Source: Acidisphaera sp035272265 (GTDB lineage: Bacteria > Pseudomonadota > Alphaproteobacteria > Acetobacterales > Acetobacteraceae). From it: a stretch of 6,690 bases of DNA. The DNA is taken from contig DATEQV010000324.1 of assembly GCA_035272265.1 (NCBI GenBank), positions 1-6,690 of the forward strand. Reading direction: 5' to 3'. Numbering within the stretch: position 1 is the first letter of the stretch; every line of letters begins with the position of its first letter. The translations under genes were made by a program, and so were the position numbers. Below are positions 1 through 5,570 of the stretch, in pieces. The notes under the pieces were generated by a model. It was not told where the DNA came from. It did not search any database and saw nothing but the letters and a program-made list of their open reading frames with translations.

Positions 1-870
1 CGCCGAGGCCCAGCTGCGCACCGCGCGGCGCACGCCCTCGGCCAGCCGCGCGTGGCGTGCGAGCACGTTGTCCAGCCCCTCGTCCTCGATCAGTCGGATG
101 CTTTCCTTCAGGCCGTAGAAGATGCTGGTCGGCACGGTGCCGACGAAGCTGCGCTGGCGCCGGCCGAGCATGTTCGACCAGTTGAAGTAGTAGCGCGGGG
201 CCCGCGCCGCCTTGTGCGCCGCCATGCCCTTGTCGCTGACCGCGGTGAAGCTGAAGCCGGTGGGCAGCATCAGCCCCTTCTGGCTGCCGCCCACCACGCC
301 GTCGATCCGCCAGTCGTCCATGCGGAATTCCATCGAGCCGAGCGAGGAGATCGTATCGGTCAGCAGCAGCGCCGGATGCTTCGCGTCGTCGAGTGCGGCG
401 CGGATCTCGGGCAGCGGCAAGGTCACGCCGGTCCCCGTCTCGTTGTGCACGACGCACAGCGCCTTGATCGCATGGCGCGTGTCCTCGCGCAGCGCGCGGG
501 CGACGGCGTCGATCTCGACGCCGCGGCGCCAGTCGGCGCCGATCAGCCGCACCTCCAGGCCGAGGTCCTTCGCCATCGCACCCCAGGTCGTCGAGAAATA
601 GCCCGTCTCCACCATCAGGATCGCATCGCCCGGCGACAGCAGGTTCTGCAGCGTCGCCTCCCACGCGCCGTGACCCGACGCGGTGTAGATGAACACCTCG
701 CCCGACGTGCGGAGCACGCGCTTCAGCCCGGCCACGCCGGCGTCATAGATTTCGAGAAACGCCTCTTCGTTGAAATCGATCGTCGGACGGTCGATGGCGC
801 GCAGGACGGTGTCGGGAATGTTGGTCGGTCCGGGGTGGGCATAGAACTGGCGGCCGGGCTTGCGGGTCAT
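1..870 (-). CDS. Class V aminotransferase, serine/alanine-glyoxylate aminotransferase-like (C-terminus beyond window)
   Basis: Seen: 290 codons are open from the ATG at 870 to the window edge, so the C-terminal part (about 100 residues in a family of roughly 380-400) is missing. The N-terminus carries the family signature GRQFYAHPGPTNIPD (residues 6-20), followed by RAIDRPTID. A Gly/His loop, YTASGHGAWEA (62-72), sits where this fold binds the PLP phosphate. The pyridine-nitrogen aspartate is D172 in TDTISSLGS, and the Schiff-base lysine is K198 in GGSQKGLMLP. Known: this fold-type I family transfers an amino group from serine or alanine to glyoxylate in the cytoplasm (glyoxylate, photorespiration-like or C1 metabolism). 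Inference: the true donor and acceptor cannot be fixed from sequence. The start is supported by an AGGA about 8 nt upstream. It is 236 nt downstream of the small membrane-protein gene and probably has its own transcription. No link to the signalling genes is evident. Confidence 0.88.
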   Translation of the reverse strand, partial: MTRKPGRQFYAHPGPTNIPDTVLRAIDRPTIDFNEEAFLEIYDAGVAGLKRVLRTSGEVFIYTASGHGAWEATLQNLLSPGDAILMVETGYFSTTWGAMAKDLGLEVRLIGADWRRGVEIDAVARALREDTRHAIKALCVVHNETGTGVTLPLPEIRAALDDAKHPALLLTDTISSLGSMEFRMDDWRIDGVVGGSQKGLMLPTGFSFTAVSDKGMAAHKAARAPRYYFNWSNMLGRRQRSFVGTVPTSIFYGLKESIRLIEDEGLDNVLARHARLAEGVRRAVRSWASA

Positions 871-1068
871 CGGGGTCCTGCGGATCTGGCTGAAGCGGAT
901 GTGGGTGAGGCCGGTCGCGTTGCCTACGCCTTTCAGCACGCGTCGGCGAGGCAGAAGTTGCGGGCCGCCGTACACAGCCCAGCGGGCCGGAGCGTTCTGC
1001 CCGCACGAGAGGGATCATCAAGACGCATCGGCACGGCTTTTGTGCAGCGCGGGACAACACGATGGGCG

Positions 1069-1084
1069 CGGCCGATATCGGCCG
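1069..1084. repeat. 16-bp perfect palindrome in the gap before the aminotransferase gene
   Basis: The sequence CGGCCGATATCGGCCG is a perfect 16-bp palindrome. It begins 23 bp past the stop codon of the small membrane-protein gene, within the 236-nt gap (871-1106) that separates that gene from the aminotransferase gene. It has no loop and no following T-run, so as a terminator it would be atypical. As a dyad it could equally be a protein-binding site. The rest of the gap shows only a weak imperfect hairpin (922-930 with 945-952) and no convincing promoter hexamers or RNA gene. Confidence 0.5.
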
Positions 1085-1106
1085 TAACAGTGCAGGACCG
1101 GCGGCT

Positions 1107-1493
1107 TCAGCCGGCGTAGCCGAACCAGCTCAGCACCAGCCCGAGGGCGAGGTCCGCACCGCCCGAACCGCGGATGAACGCCTCGCGGCCGACGATCGCC
1201 CGGCCGGCCGCGACGATCCATTCCGGACGCATGATGGTGACAACAGCGCGCAGCACGGCGAGCCAGCCGATGAGCGTGACGATCAGCCACCAGTCGGCGA
1301 CCCACAGATTGTGCGTCAGCACCAGCGCGAGGCCGCCCAACAGACCGAAGAAGCCGGCGAGGTAGATCAGCGCGGCGCTGCGCAGGAAATCCGCCATGAC
1401 GTCCTTGAAGAGATGCGGTCGCAGGAGCAGGGCGATGCCGACGACCACCAGCATCGGGCCGAGCAGCCGGGCGATGAACAGCGATGGCCCCAT
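1107..1493 (-). CDS. Small integral membrane protein, unknown function (128 aa, about four membrane helices)
   Basis: I do not recognise a named family. Seen: from the ATG at 1493 the protein is 128 residues, with hydrophobic stretches at about 5-24, 38-60, 65-88 and a shorter one at 112-126, hence a likely inner-membrane protein with about four helices. Features include GPMLVVVGIALLLRP near the start and a Trp-rich segment around 64-78. The same frame stays open upstream into the response-regulator gene, but that part is Arg/Pro/Ser-rich and unlike a membrane protein, so ATG 1493 is preferred. A GGAG lies 11 nt upstream, a long spacing, so the ribosome site is weak. It follows the response regulator by 208 nt on the same strand and may be transcribed separately. 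Legionella lqs loci also contain a small membrane protein (HdeD), but that one is longer with about six helices and I see no clear homology. Confidence 0.72.
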   Translation of the reverse strand: MGPSLFIARLLGPMLVVVGIALLLRPHLFKDVMADFLRSAALIYLAGFFGLLGGLALVLTHNLWVADWWLIVTLIGWLAVLRAVVTIMRPEWIVAAGRAIVGREAFIRGSGGADLALGLVLSWFGYAG

Positions 1494-1690
1494 GGCCGTC
1501 CGTTCTCCGTGCCGATCTGCGCGCCATACACCGGCGCGTGGGTACACGCCTTGATCTGGATCGTCGCCCCGACGCGTTCCCGCCGTCCGCAGCTTCCCGC
1601 GATTGCTGTGCTGTGCCGTACGGCTGGCGATCGGCGGACTGGACTGACGAATCCGCAGCGGCTCGGGCGGGCGAAGGCTGTGATGTGCAC

Positions 1691-1712
1691 TGCCGGGGCG
1701 ATCAGCCCGGCA
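1691..1712 (-). terminator. Candidate GC hairpin at the end of the signalling operon
   Basis: A 7-bp stem, TGCCGGG (1691-1697) with CCCGGCA (1706-1712), encloses an 8-nt loop that contains the stop codon of the response regulator. It is positioned to end the synthase-kinase-regulator transcript. No T-run follows on the minus strand, so if it terminates it does so as a non-canonical hairpin; it may only protect the RNA 3' end. The remaining gap down to 1494 shows no clear promoter or RNA gene. Confidence 0.3.
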
Positions 1713-2082
1713 CGTTGACGCAGGCCCTGATCTTGCCGAGCAGGCGCGGGAAGTCGACCGGCTTGGTGTCGTAGTCGGCACATCCGACCTCCACGCTGCG
1801 CGCCTTGTCGGTCGCGAGCGCGTGCGCGGTCAGGGCGATGATCGGAATGCGGGACGTCTCAGCGTTGCCCTTGATCAGCCGCGTGGCCTCCCAGCCGTCC
1901 ATCTCGCCCAGGGCGATGTCCATCAGGATGACGTCGGGCGACTCGCTCGCCGCCATCGACACGCCGGACGCGCCGTCCAGCGCGAAGCAGACGGAGAAGC
2001 CCTGCCGCTGCAGGCGCCGGCCGAGCATGTCGCGGTTGGCTTCGTTGTCCTCGACGAGCAGGATCTTCGTGACTGCGTTCAT
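1702..2082 (-). CDS. Single-domain response regulator (CheY/DivK-like receiver)
   Basis: Seen: 126 residues consisting of one receiver domain and nothing else. Acidic Mg-binding residues are E11/D12 in ILLVEDNEAN, the phospho-acceptor is D55 in VILMDIALGEMDGW, the switch threonine is T85 in IIALTAH, and the invariant lysine is K107 in DYDTKPVDF. All catalytic positions are intact, so it should accept phosphate. Known: stand-alone receivers act by protein contact or as relay intermediates, since they have no DNA-binding output. Context: the gene starts 13 nt after the stop of the hybrid kinase, so the two are almost certainly co-transcribed and the kinase is the likely phosphate donor. ATG 2082 is chosen because it sits directly before the first receiver strand; the 29 codons open upstream are Arg/Pro-rich and overlap the kinase gene. 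The ribosome site is weak (GGGTG), suggesting translation partly coupled to the kinase. Confidence 0.93.
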   Translation of the reverse strand: MNAVTKILLVEDNEANRDMLGRRLQRQGFSVCFALDGASGVSMAASESPDVILMDIALGEMDGWEATRLIKGNAETSRIPIIALTAHALATDKARSVEVGCADYDTKPVDFPRLLGKIRACVNVPG

Positions 2083-2095
2083 CAGCGCACCCGGT

Positions 2096-3943
2096 TCAGG
2101 CGGCCATCGCCGCGTCTTGCCGCGACGACGAGGGAACGTCGGCGCCGCCGTCCAGCAGCACCTGGGCAAGCAGGCGCTGCAACGCCTCGGGGTCGAGCGG
2201 CTTGCGCATGTAGGCGTTGGCTCCGGTGGCGCGGCCGCGCTGGAGGTCGTCGTCCACCGTCAGCATCACCACCGGACAACGCTTCAGCGCCTTGTCGCTG
2301 CGGATCGCCTTGAGGACCTGCCAGCCGGTCAGCTCGGGCATGTGCGTGTCGAGCAGGATCAGCGACGGCCGCGTCTCCCGCGCGAGCTCGATGCCCTCGA
2401 AACCGTCGGCGGCGACGATCACGGTGTAACCCAGACGCGAGAGCGAGCCCTGCAGGACGTACAGCACGTTGGGATCGTCGTCGATCACCAGCACGCTGCG
2501 CTCGGCGCTTTCGGCGTCCGGCGAGTCGTGGTCGGCACCCGGTGCGGCGGCCTCGCCCAGCCGTTCGGCGCTCATCGCCACCGGCAGGCAGATCGTGAAA
2601 CACGAACCACTGCCATGCTCGCTCTGCACGGTGAGATCGCCGCCCATCAGACGGCAGAGCCTGCGGCTCAGCGCGAGCCCCAGACCCGTGCCGTCATAGC
2701 CGTTGGTGCCGGCCTCGTCGCCGTCGAACTTCTCGAACAGGGTGGCAAGGCGGCGCGCCTCGATGCCGGGCCCGGTGTCGCTGACGCTGATCGAGAAAGA
2801 ACCGTCGCTGCGGCTGGCGACCAGCACGATGCGGCCGTTGCGGGTGAACTTCGCCGCGTTGCCGAGCACGTTCAACACGATGGTTCCGAGCTTGGCGGCA
2901 TCGCCGCTGATCAGGCCGATGTCGTCCGGGCACTCGATCACCAGCGTATTGCCGCCGGCCGCGATCCGCTCGCGGTGCGCGTCGGCAAGGTCGTTGATCA
3001 GCGGCGACAGCGCGAAGGTCTCGACGTAGAGGTCCATCTTGCCGGCTTCCAGCTTTGCGAGCTCCAGCAGGTCGTTGATCAGGCGCAGCAGGTACTGGCC
3101 CGCGCTCTGGATCTTGCTCAGGTCGCTCGCCTGCTGTTCGCGCTGGCACGCCTCGGCGTCCTCCAGCAGCATCGCGCTGTAGCCGATCACCGCGTTCAGC
3201 GGCGTACGCAGCTCGTGGCTCATCTTGGCCAGGAACTCCGATTTCGCGCGGCTGGCCTGGTCGGCCTTGGCGGTCGCCTCGCGCAGCGCCCGCGCCGCTT
3301 CCAGGCGCCGTCGGGACACCTCGCGCTCCAGCTCCGCCTGCGAGTTGACCAGGCTCGAGTAGTACAGCGCCATCATCGAGACGTAGAGCGCCGCGCAGAC
3401 CGTGGAGACGATGCCGAGCGCGGACAGGAGCTCGTAAGGAACGTGCTGCGGGAACTGCCGGCCGCCATCGGACAGGACATAGAAGACGCCGAGATCGACG
3501 ATGATCAACGCGAACACGCAGAGCTGGATGCTGCGGGCCGAGCCCAGGTAGAAGAAAGCCAGCAGCGGGACGGTGATCATCCACGGCTGTATGGGCGACG
3601 CCAGGCCGCCGTAGTGATAGCAGCCCCACAGGATGGTGAAGATCAGGTCCTGCACCGACAGCAGCGCGAGCGGCACATACGGCGCGCCGAGCTTCAGACC
3701 GAACGGAAACAGCCAGAACGCGGTGATGGCGCTGAAGAAAATTATCCAGTACCAACCGGGATTCGGGTCGAGCACCAGCAGGCTGAGGCTGATCGTGTGG
3801 CCCAGGAACGGGCCGCACAGATGGCTGACCATGAACATCCGCACGCGGCGCAGCGTCTCCGCGTCGGCCTTAAATTTCTGCGGGATGAACCAGTCGAGGA
3901 GCGGATAGAACCACTTCTGCAGTGCCGATGGCGGGGGGCGCAT
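2096..3943 (-). CDS. Six-helix membrane hybrid histidine kinase (HisKA-HATPase-REC), candidate signal receptor
   Basis: Seen, 615 residues: six hydrophobic segments at about 42-58, 63-82, 88-108, 117-135, 138-157 and 171-197 with almost no periplasmic domain; a charged, probably coiled-coil linker at 200-235; HisKA with phospho-acceptor H243 in MSHELRTPLN; HATPase_c with N-box N358/N362, G1 box DTGPG (389-393), FEKF (403-406) and G2 box GTGLGLAL (418-425); and a C-terminal receiver (about 483-597) with D488/D489, phospho-acceptor D532, T562 and K581. Every catalytic motif is intact. No HPt domain follows. ATG 3943 has AGGA 8 nt upstream. Context: it lies 79 nt after the alpha-oxoamine synthase and 13 nt before a stand-alone receiver. 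Known: CqsS and LqsS are likewise six-helix kinases encoded beside an alpha-oxoamine synthase. Inference: it senses a membrane-permeable or membrane-embedded ligand, plausibly the neighbour's product. The sensor domain is shared with the plus-strand kinase, but I cannot place it in a named family. Confidence 0.93.
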   Translation of the reverse strand: MRPPPSALQKWFYPLLDWFIPQKFKADAETLRRVRMFMVSHLCGPFLGHTISLSLLVLDPNPGWYWIIFFSAITAFWLFPFGLKLGAPYVPLALLSVQDLIFTILWGCYHYGGLASPIQPWMITVPLLAFFYLGSARSIQLCVFALIIVDLGVFYVLSDGGRQFPQHVPYELLSALGIVSTVCAALYVSMMALYYSSLVNSQAELEREVSRRRLEAARALREATAKADQASRAKSEFLAKMSHELRTPLNAVIGYSAMLLEDAEACQREQQASDLSKIQSAGQYLLRLINDLLELAKLEAGKMDLYVETFALSPLINDLADAHRERIAAGGNTLVIECPDDIGLISGDAAKLGTIVLNVLGNAAKFTRNGRIVLVASRSDGSFSISVSDTGPGIEARRLATLFEKFDGDEAGTNGYDGTGLGLALSRRLCRLMGGDLTVQSEHGSGSCFTICLPVAMSAERLGEAAAPGADHDSPDAESAERSVLVIDDDPNVLYVLQGSLSRLGYTVIVAADGFEGIELARETRPSLILLDTHMPELTGWQVLKAIRSDKALKRCPVVMLTVDDDLQRGRATGANAYMRKPLDPEALQRLLAQVLLDGGADVPSSSRQDAAMAA

Positions 3944-4010
3944 CGAGATGTTCCTGGGCTCCTGGGACCGAGACCGCGGACGGCGTGCTAGCGCGCGGCG
4001 ATGACGGTCT

Positions 4011-4043
4011 GCCGGCGCCGGCTCACGCGAGCGCCGGCTCGCG
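4011..4043 (-). other. Paired GC hairpin and palindrome at the synthase stop codon (intercistronic structure)
   Basis: A 7-bp inverted repeat, CGCGAGC (4026-4032) with GCTCGCG (4037-4043) and a 4-nt loop, overlaps the last synthase codons. Directly after the stop codon lies the perfect 12-bp palindrome GCCGGCGCCGGC (4011-4022). In the transcript this would put a strong hairpin just before the stop codon, followed by self-complementary sequence, inside the 79-nt spacer ahead of the kinase gene. There is no T-run. It may reduce read-through into the kinase or protect the upstream message, which would set the synthase:receptor ratio. GC-rich codons alone could also create part of this. Confidence 0.35.
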
Positions 4044-5369
4044 CGCCGCCGCGTGGGTTTCGGCGATCGGCGCCGGCGCCGGGGTGCACGCGTCGACGGC
4101 CTGCCGCAGGCGCACCACCACGTCCTCGACGTTCCGCCGCGAATGCGTCGCCATCACCTGCAGCCTGAAGCGCGCGCTGCCCTTCGCGACGGCCGGGTAT
4201 TCGACAAGGTTGGCGACGACGCCGAGAGCCGGCAGAAGCCGGCTGACGCGCCGCGCCAGATCCTCCGGCCCGACGAGTGCGGGCACGATAGCGGACGGAT
4301 CGCCGATCACGCCGAATCCGGCCGCCTGCAGACGGCCCCGCAGGTAGATCGCGCGGTCGAGCAGCGTATCGCGCCTGGCCTGTCCTTCGGCCGAACGGAG
4401 GATGTCGAACACCTTCAGGACGACGGCGCACTGCACCGGGGACAGCGCGTTGGAGAACGTCGCGGCGCTGCCGTAGAACTTCAGGTATTGCCGCACCGCC
4501 GGCGAGTTTGACGCGATGAAGCCGCCGTTCGAGGCAAATGTCTTCGAGAAGCTGCCCATCACCAGATCGATCTTGCCGGTCATGCCCTGGGCCGCGAGGT
4601 GCCCGCCGCCGTCTGGGCCGAGACAGCCGAGGTCGTGCGCGACGTCGACCAGCAGCGTAGCCTTGTACTCGCGGCACAACGCCTGCAGGGCGCGCAGGTC
4701 GGGCGTGTAGGAGTCCATCGAGAACAGGCTTTCGGTGACGACCAGGATCGCGTTGTCCGAATCACGGTCGCGAATCCGCTTCAGCCGGCGGCGCACGGAG
4801 TCGAGATCGATATGCCGGTGCGGATGGACGTTGCGCGTCGCCGCCGCCGCGCCTTCCTGCAGGCAGGCATGCGCCAGGGCGTCGATGACGATATGGTCCG
4901 CCTCACGCACCAGGCCGCGCATGACGCCGTAGCCCGCCGCCCAGCCGGTCGGATAGAGGGTGACATGGTCCAGCCGCACGAACTCGGCGATCGCGTGTTC
5001 CAGCTGCACCGAATAGCGCGTGTTCCCGGCCAGCGCCGAAGACCCGGCGCTGTGCACGCCGTAGGCCTCGATTGCTTCCCTGGCAGCGGACTTCACCTCC
5101 GGGTGCGAGGCCAGCCCGAGATAGTCTTGCGAGGCGAAATTCACGCCGCCGAACTCCCGCCCGGCTTCGTCCTTCGCCGAGCAGACGGGCTGCGGCGCCG
5201 CGTCGGTTGCCTTGGAGTAGGGCCACAGGCCGTGCGCCTGACGAAGCTGCTGCCAATCGAAGAACGGCCGCACGCGATCCAGCAGATCGACCCCTGCGAG
5301 CTCGCGGAAGTCCCGCATGCTGCCGCGCAGCGCCCCATCGGGAGCGGTCGGTGTTATCTCCGCGTTCAT
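4023..5369 (-). CDS. PLP-dependent alpha-oxoamine synthase, CqsA/LqsA/serine-palmitoyltransferase-like
   Basis: Seen, 448 residues from ATG 5369: NFASQDYLGLASHP (77-90), the family's NDYLGL-type entry; HSAGSSALAGNT (106-117); H167 in IDALAHACLQEG, at the PLP-stacking His; D242 and H245 in VDVAHDLG, contacting the PLP ring; Schiff-base K276 in GSFSKTF; and R402 in RFRLQV, which usually binds the amino-acid carboxylate. Known: the family condenses an amino acid (or SAM) with an acyl-CoA or acyl-ACP to give an alpha-aminoketone. Members include biotin AONS, KBL, ALAS, SPT and the quorum-signal synthases CqsA and LqsA. The N-terminal region before the fold is about 35-40 residues longer than in AONS. 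No biotin or threonine-degradation genes are nearby. Downstream lie a six-helix hybrid kinase and a receiver, which favours signal synthesis by inference. SPT-like lipid synthesis is the main alternative. Oddity: Val243 replaces the acidic residue usually found after the PLP Asp. Confidence 0.88.
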   Translation of the reverse strand: MNAEITPTAPDGALRGSMRDFRELAGVDLLDRVRPFFDWQQLRQAHGLWPYSKATDAAPQPVCSAKDEAGREFGGVNFASQDYLGLASHPEVKSAAREAIEAYGVHSAGSSALAGNTRYSVQLEHAIAEFVRLDHVTLYPTGWAAGYGVMRGLVREADHIVIDALAHACLQEGAAAATRNVHPHRHIDLDSVRRRLKRIRDRDSDNAILVVTESLFSMDSYTPDLRALQALCREYKATLLVDVAHDLGCLGPDGGGHLAAQGMTGKIDLVMGSFSKTFASNGGFIASNSPAVRQYLKFYGSAATFSNALSPVQCAVVLKVFDILRSAEGQARRDTLLDRAIYLRGRLQAAGFGVIGDPSAIVPALVGPEDLARRVSRLLPALGVVANLVEYPAVAKGSARFRLQVMATHSRRNVEDVVVRLRQAVDACTPAPAPIAETHAAAREPALA

Positions 5370-5374
5370 GCGCG

Positions 5375-5380
5375 CCTCCT
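5375..5380 (-). promoter_or_regulatory. Consensus ribosome binding site deciding the synthase start
   Basis: AGGAGG on the minus strand, 5 nt before the ATG at 5369, is the strongest Shine-Dalgarno sequence in the window. In-frame ATGs also exist at 5426 (no ribosome site) and 5405 (a poorer AAGGGG about 9 nt upstream). The perfect site makes 5369 the preferred start and predicts efficient synthase translation. Confidence 0.75.
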
Positions 5381-5433
5381 GCACGGATCGGCACAGGAGC
5401 GCCATGCGAGGGAGCCCCTTTGACATCGTGAAT

Positions 5434-5447
5434 CTGCGCGCGCGCAG
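5434..5447. repeat. 14-bp GC palindrome, possible operator in the divergent region
   Basis: CTGCGCGCGCGCAG is perfectly self-complementary and sits 65 bp before the synthase start codon and 9 bp after a plus-strand TTGACA. GTGAA occurs at 5429-5433 and again at 5447-5451, bracketing it as a direct repeat. The position suits control of both divergent genes. The alternating CG tract could also favour Z-DNA. No regulator is assigned. Confidence 0.35.
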
Positions 5448-5559
5448 TGAAGAATCCGTAAAGCGGTTTTGATCGGAATCAGCTTGCGCCGCGCGGCCTA
5501 CTAGCTGGTTCGGCCGTTATTTACATCCGTATCGGCACAGTGGGGCGTCCTGAAAGCTT

Positions 5560-5563
5560 GGAG
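5560..5563 (+). promoter_or_regulatory. Ribosome binding site supporting a TTG start of the second kinase
   Basis: GGAG lies 7 nt before TTG 5571. The reading frame is closed by TAG at 5502-5504 and has no in-frame ATG between that stop and the sensor domain. The only other close candidate, GTG 5595, has no ribosome site. The TTG start adds the N-terminus MSRPVVERVLLDATDWFIHP, which aligns well with the start of the minus-strand kinase (LLDWFIP). Confidence 0.65.
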
Positions 5564-5570
5564 CGATTCT

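Larger units (their letters stand above)
5370..5570. promoter_or_regulatory. Divergent control region between synthase operon and second kinase
   Basis: This 201-nt non-coding stretch separates two genes transcribed away from each other, so it should hold both promoters. It is locally less GC-rich at about 5448-5483 and 5517-5535. A consensus -35 hexamer TTGACA reads on the plus strand at 5420-5425, but no good -10 follows at 16-18 nt. A perfect 14-bp alternating pyrimidine/purine palindrome, CTGCGCGCGCGCAG (5434-5447), lies in what would be the spacer and is flanked by a repeated GTGAA. A 10-bp palindrome, GCCGCGCGGC, follows at 5488-5497. I cannot name convincing minus-strand promoter elements. 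Confidence 0.45.

Noticed and set aside
922..952. Imperfect hairpin in the gap upstream of the aminotransferase as riboswitch or terminator
   Set aside because: One short stem with a bulge and a 14-nt loop, no T-run and no known riboswitch pattern; not above what GC-rich DNA gives by chance.
52..1119. Plus-strand open frame (355 codons) opposite the class V aminotransferase
   Set aside because: Low-complexity Arg/Ala/His-rich translation without a recognisable domain; the minus strand there encodes an intact PLP enzyme with K198 and D172.
1494..1781. N-terminal extension of the small membrane protein by up to 96 residues
   Set aside because: The extension is Arg/Pro/Ser-rich, overlaps the response-regulator gene in another frame and lacks a ribosome site; hydrophobic sequence begins right at ATG 1493.
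1805..3991. Very long plus-strand open frame (728 codons) opposite the hybrid kinase and regulator
   Set aside because: It is antisense to two genes with complete catalytic motifs. Its translation is rich in Arg, Gln, His and Ala without domains, as expected of a GC-rich antisense frame.
4023..5369. Synthase as biotin-pathway AONS (bioF) or threonine-pathway KBL (kbl)
   Set aside because: No bio genes or tdh nearby, a longer N-terminus, and a non-standard DVAHD motif; the neighbours are sensor kinases. Not excluded by sequence alone.
4599..5423. Plus-strand open frame (274 codons) opposite the synthase
   Set aside because: Antisense shadow of a well-supported enzyme; no domain, no ribosome site of note.
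5370..5426. Longer synthase starts at ATG 5426 or 5405
   Set aside because: Neither has a site comparable to AGGAGG 5 nt before ATG 5369, and the extra residues show no homology to the fold.
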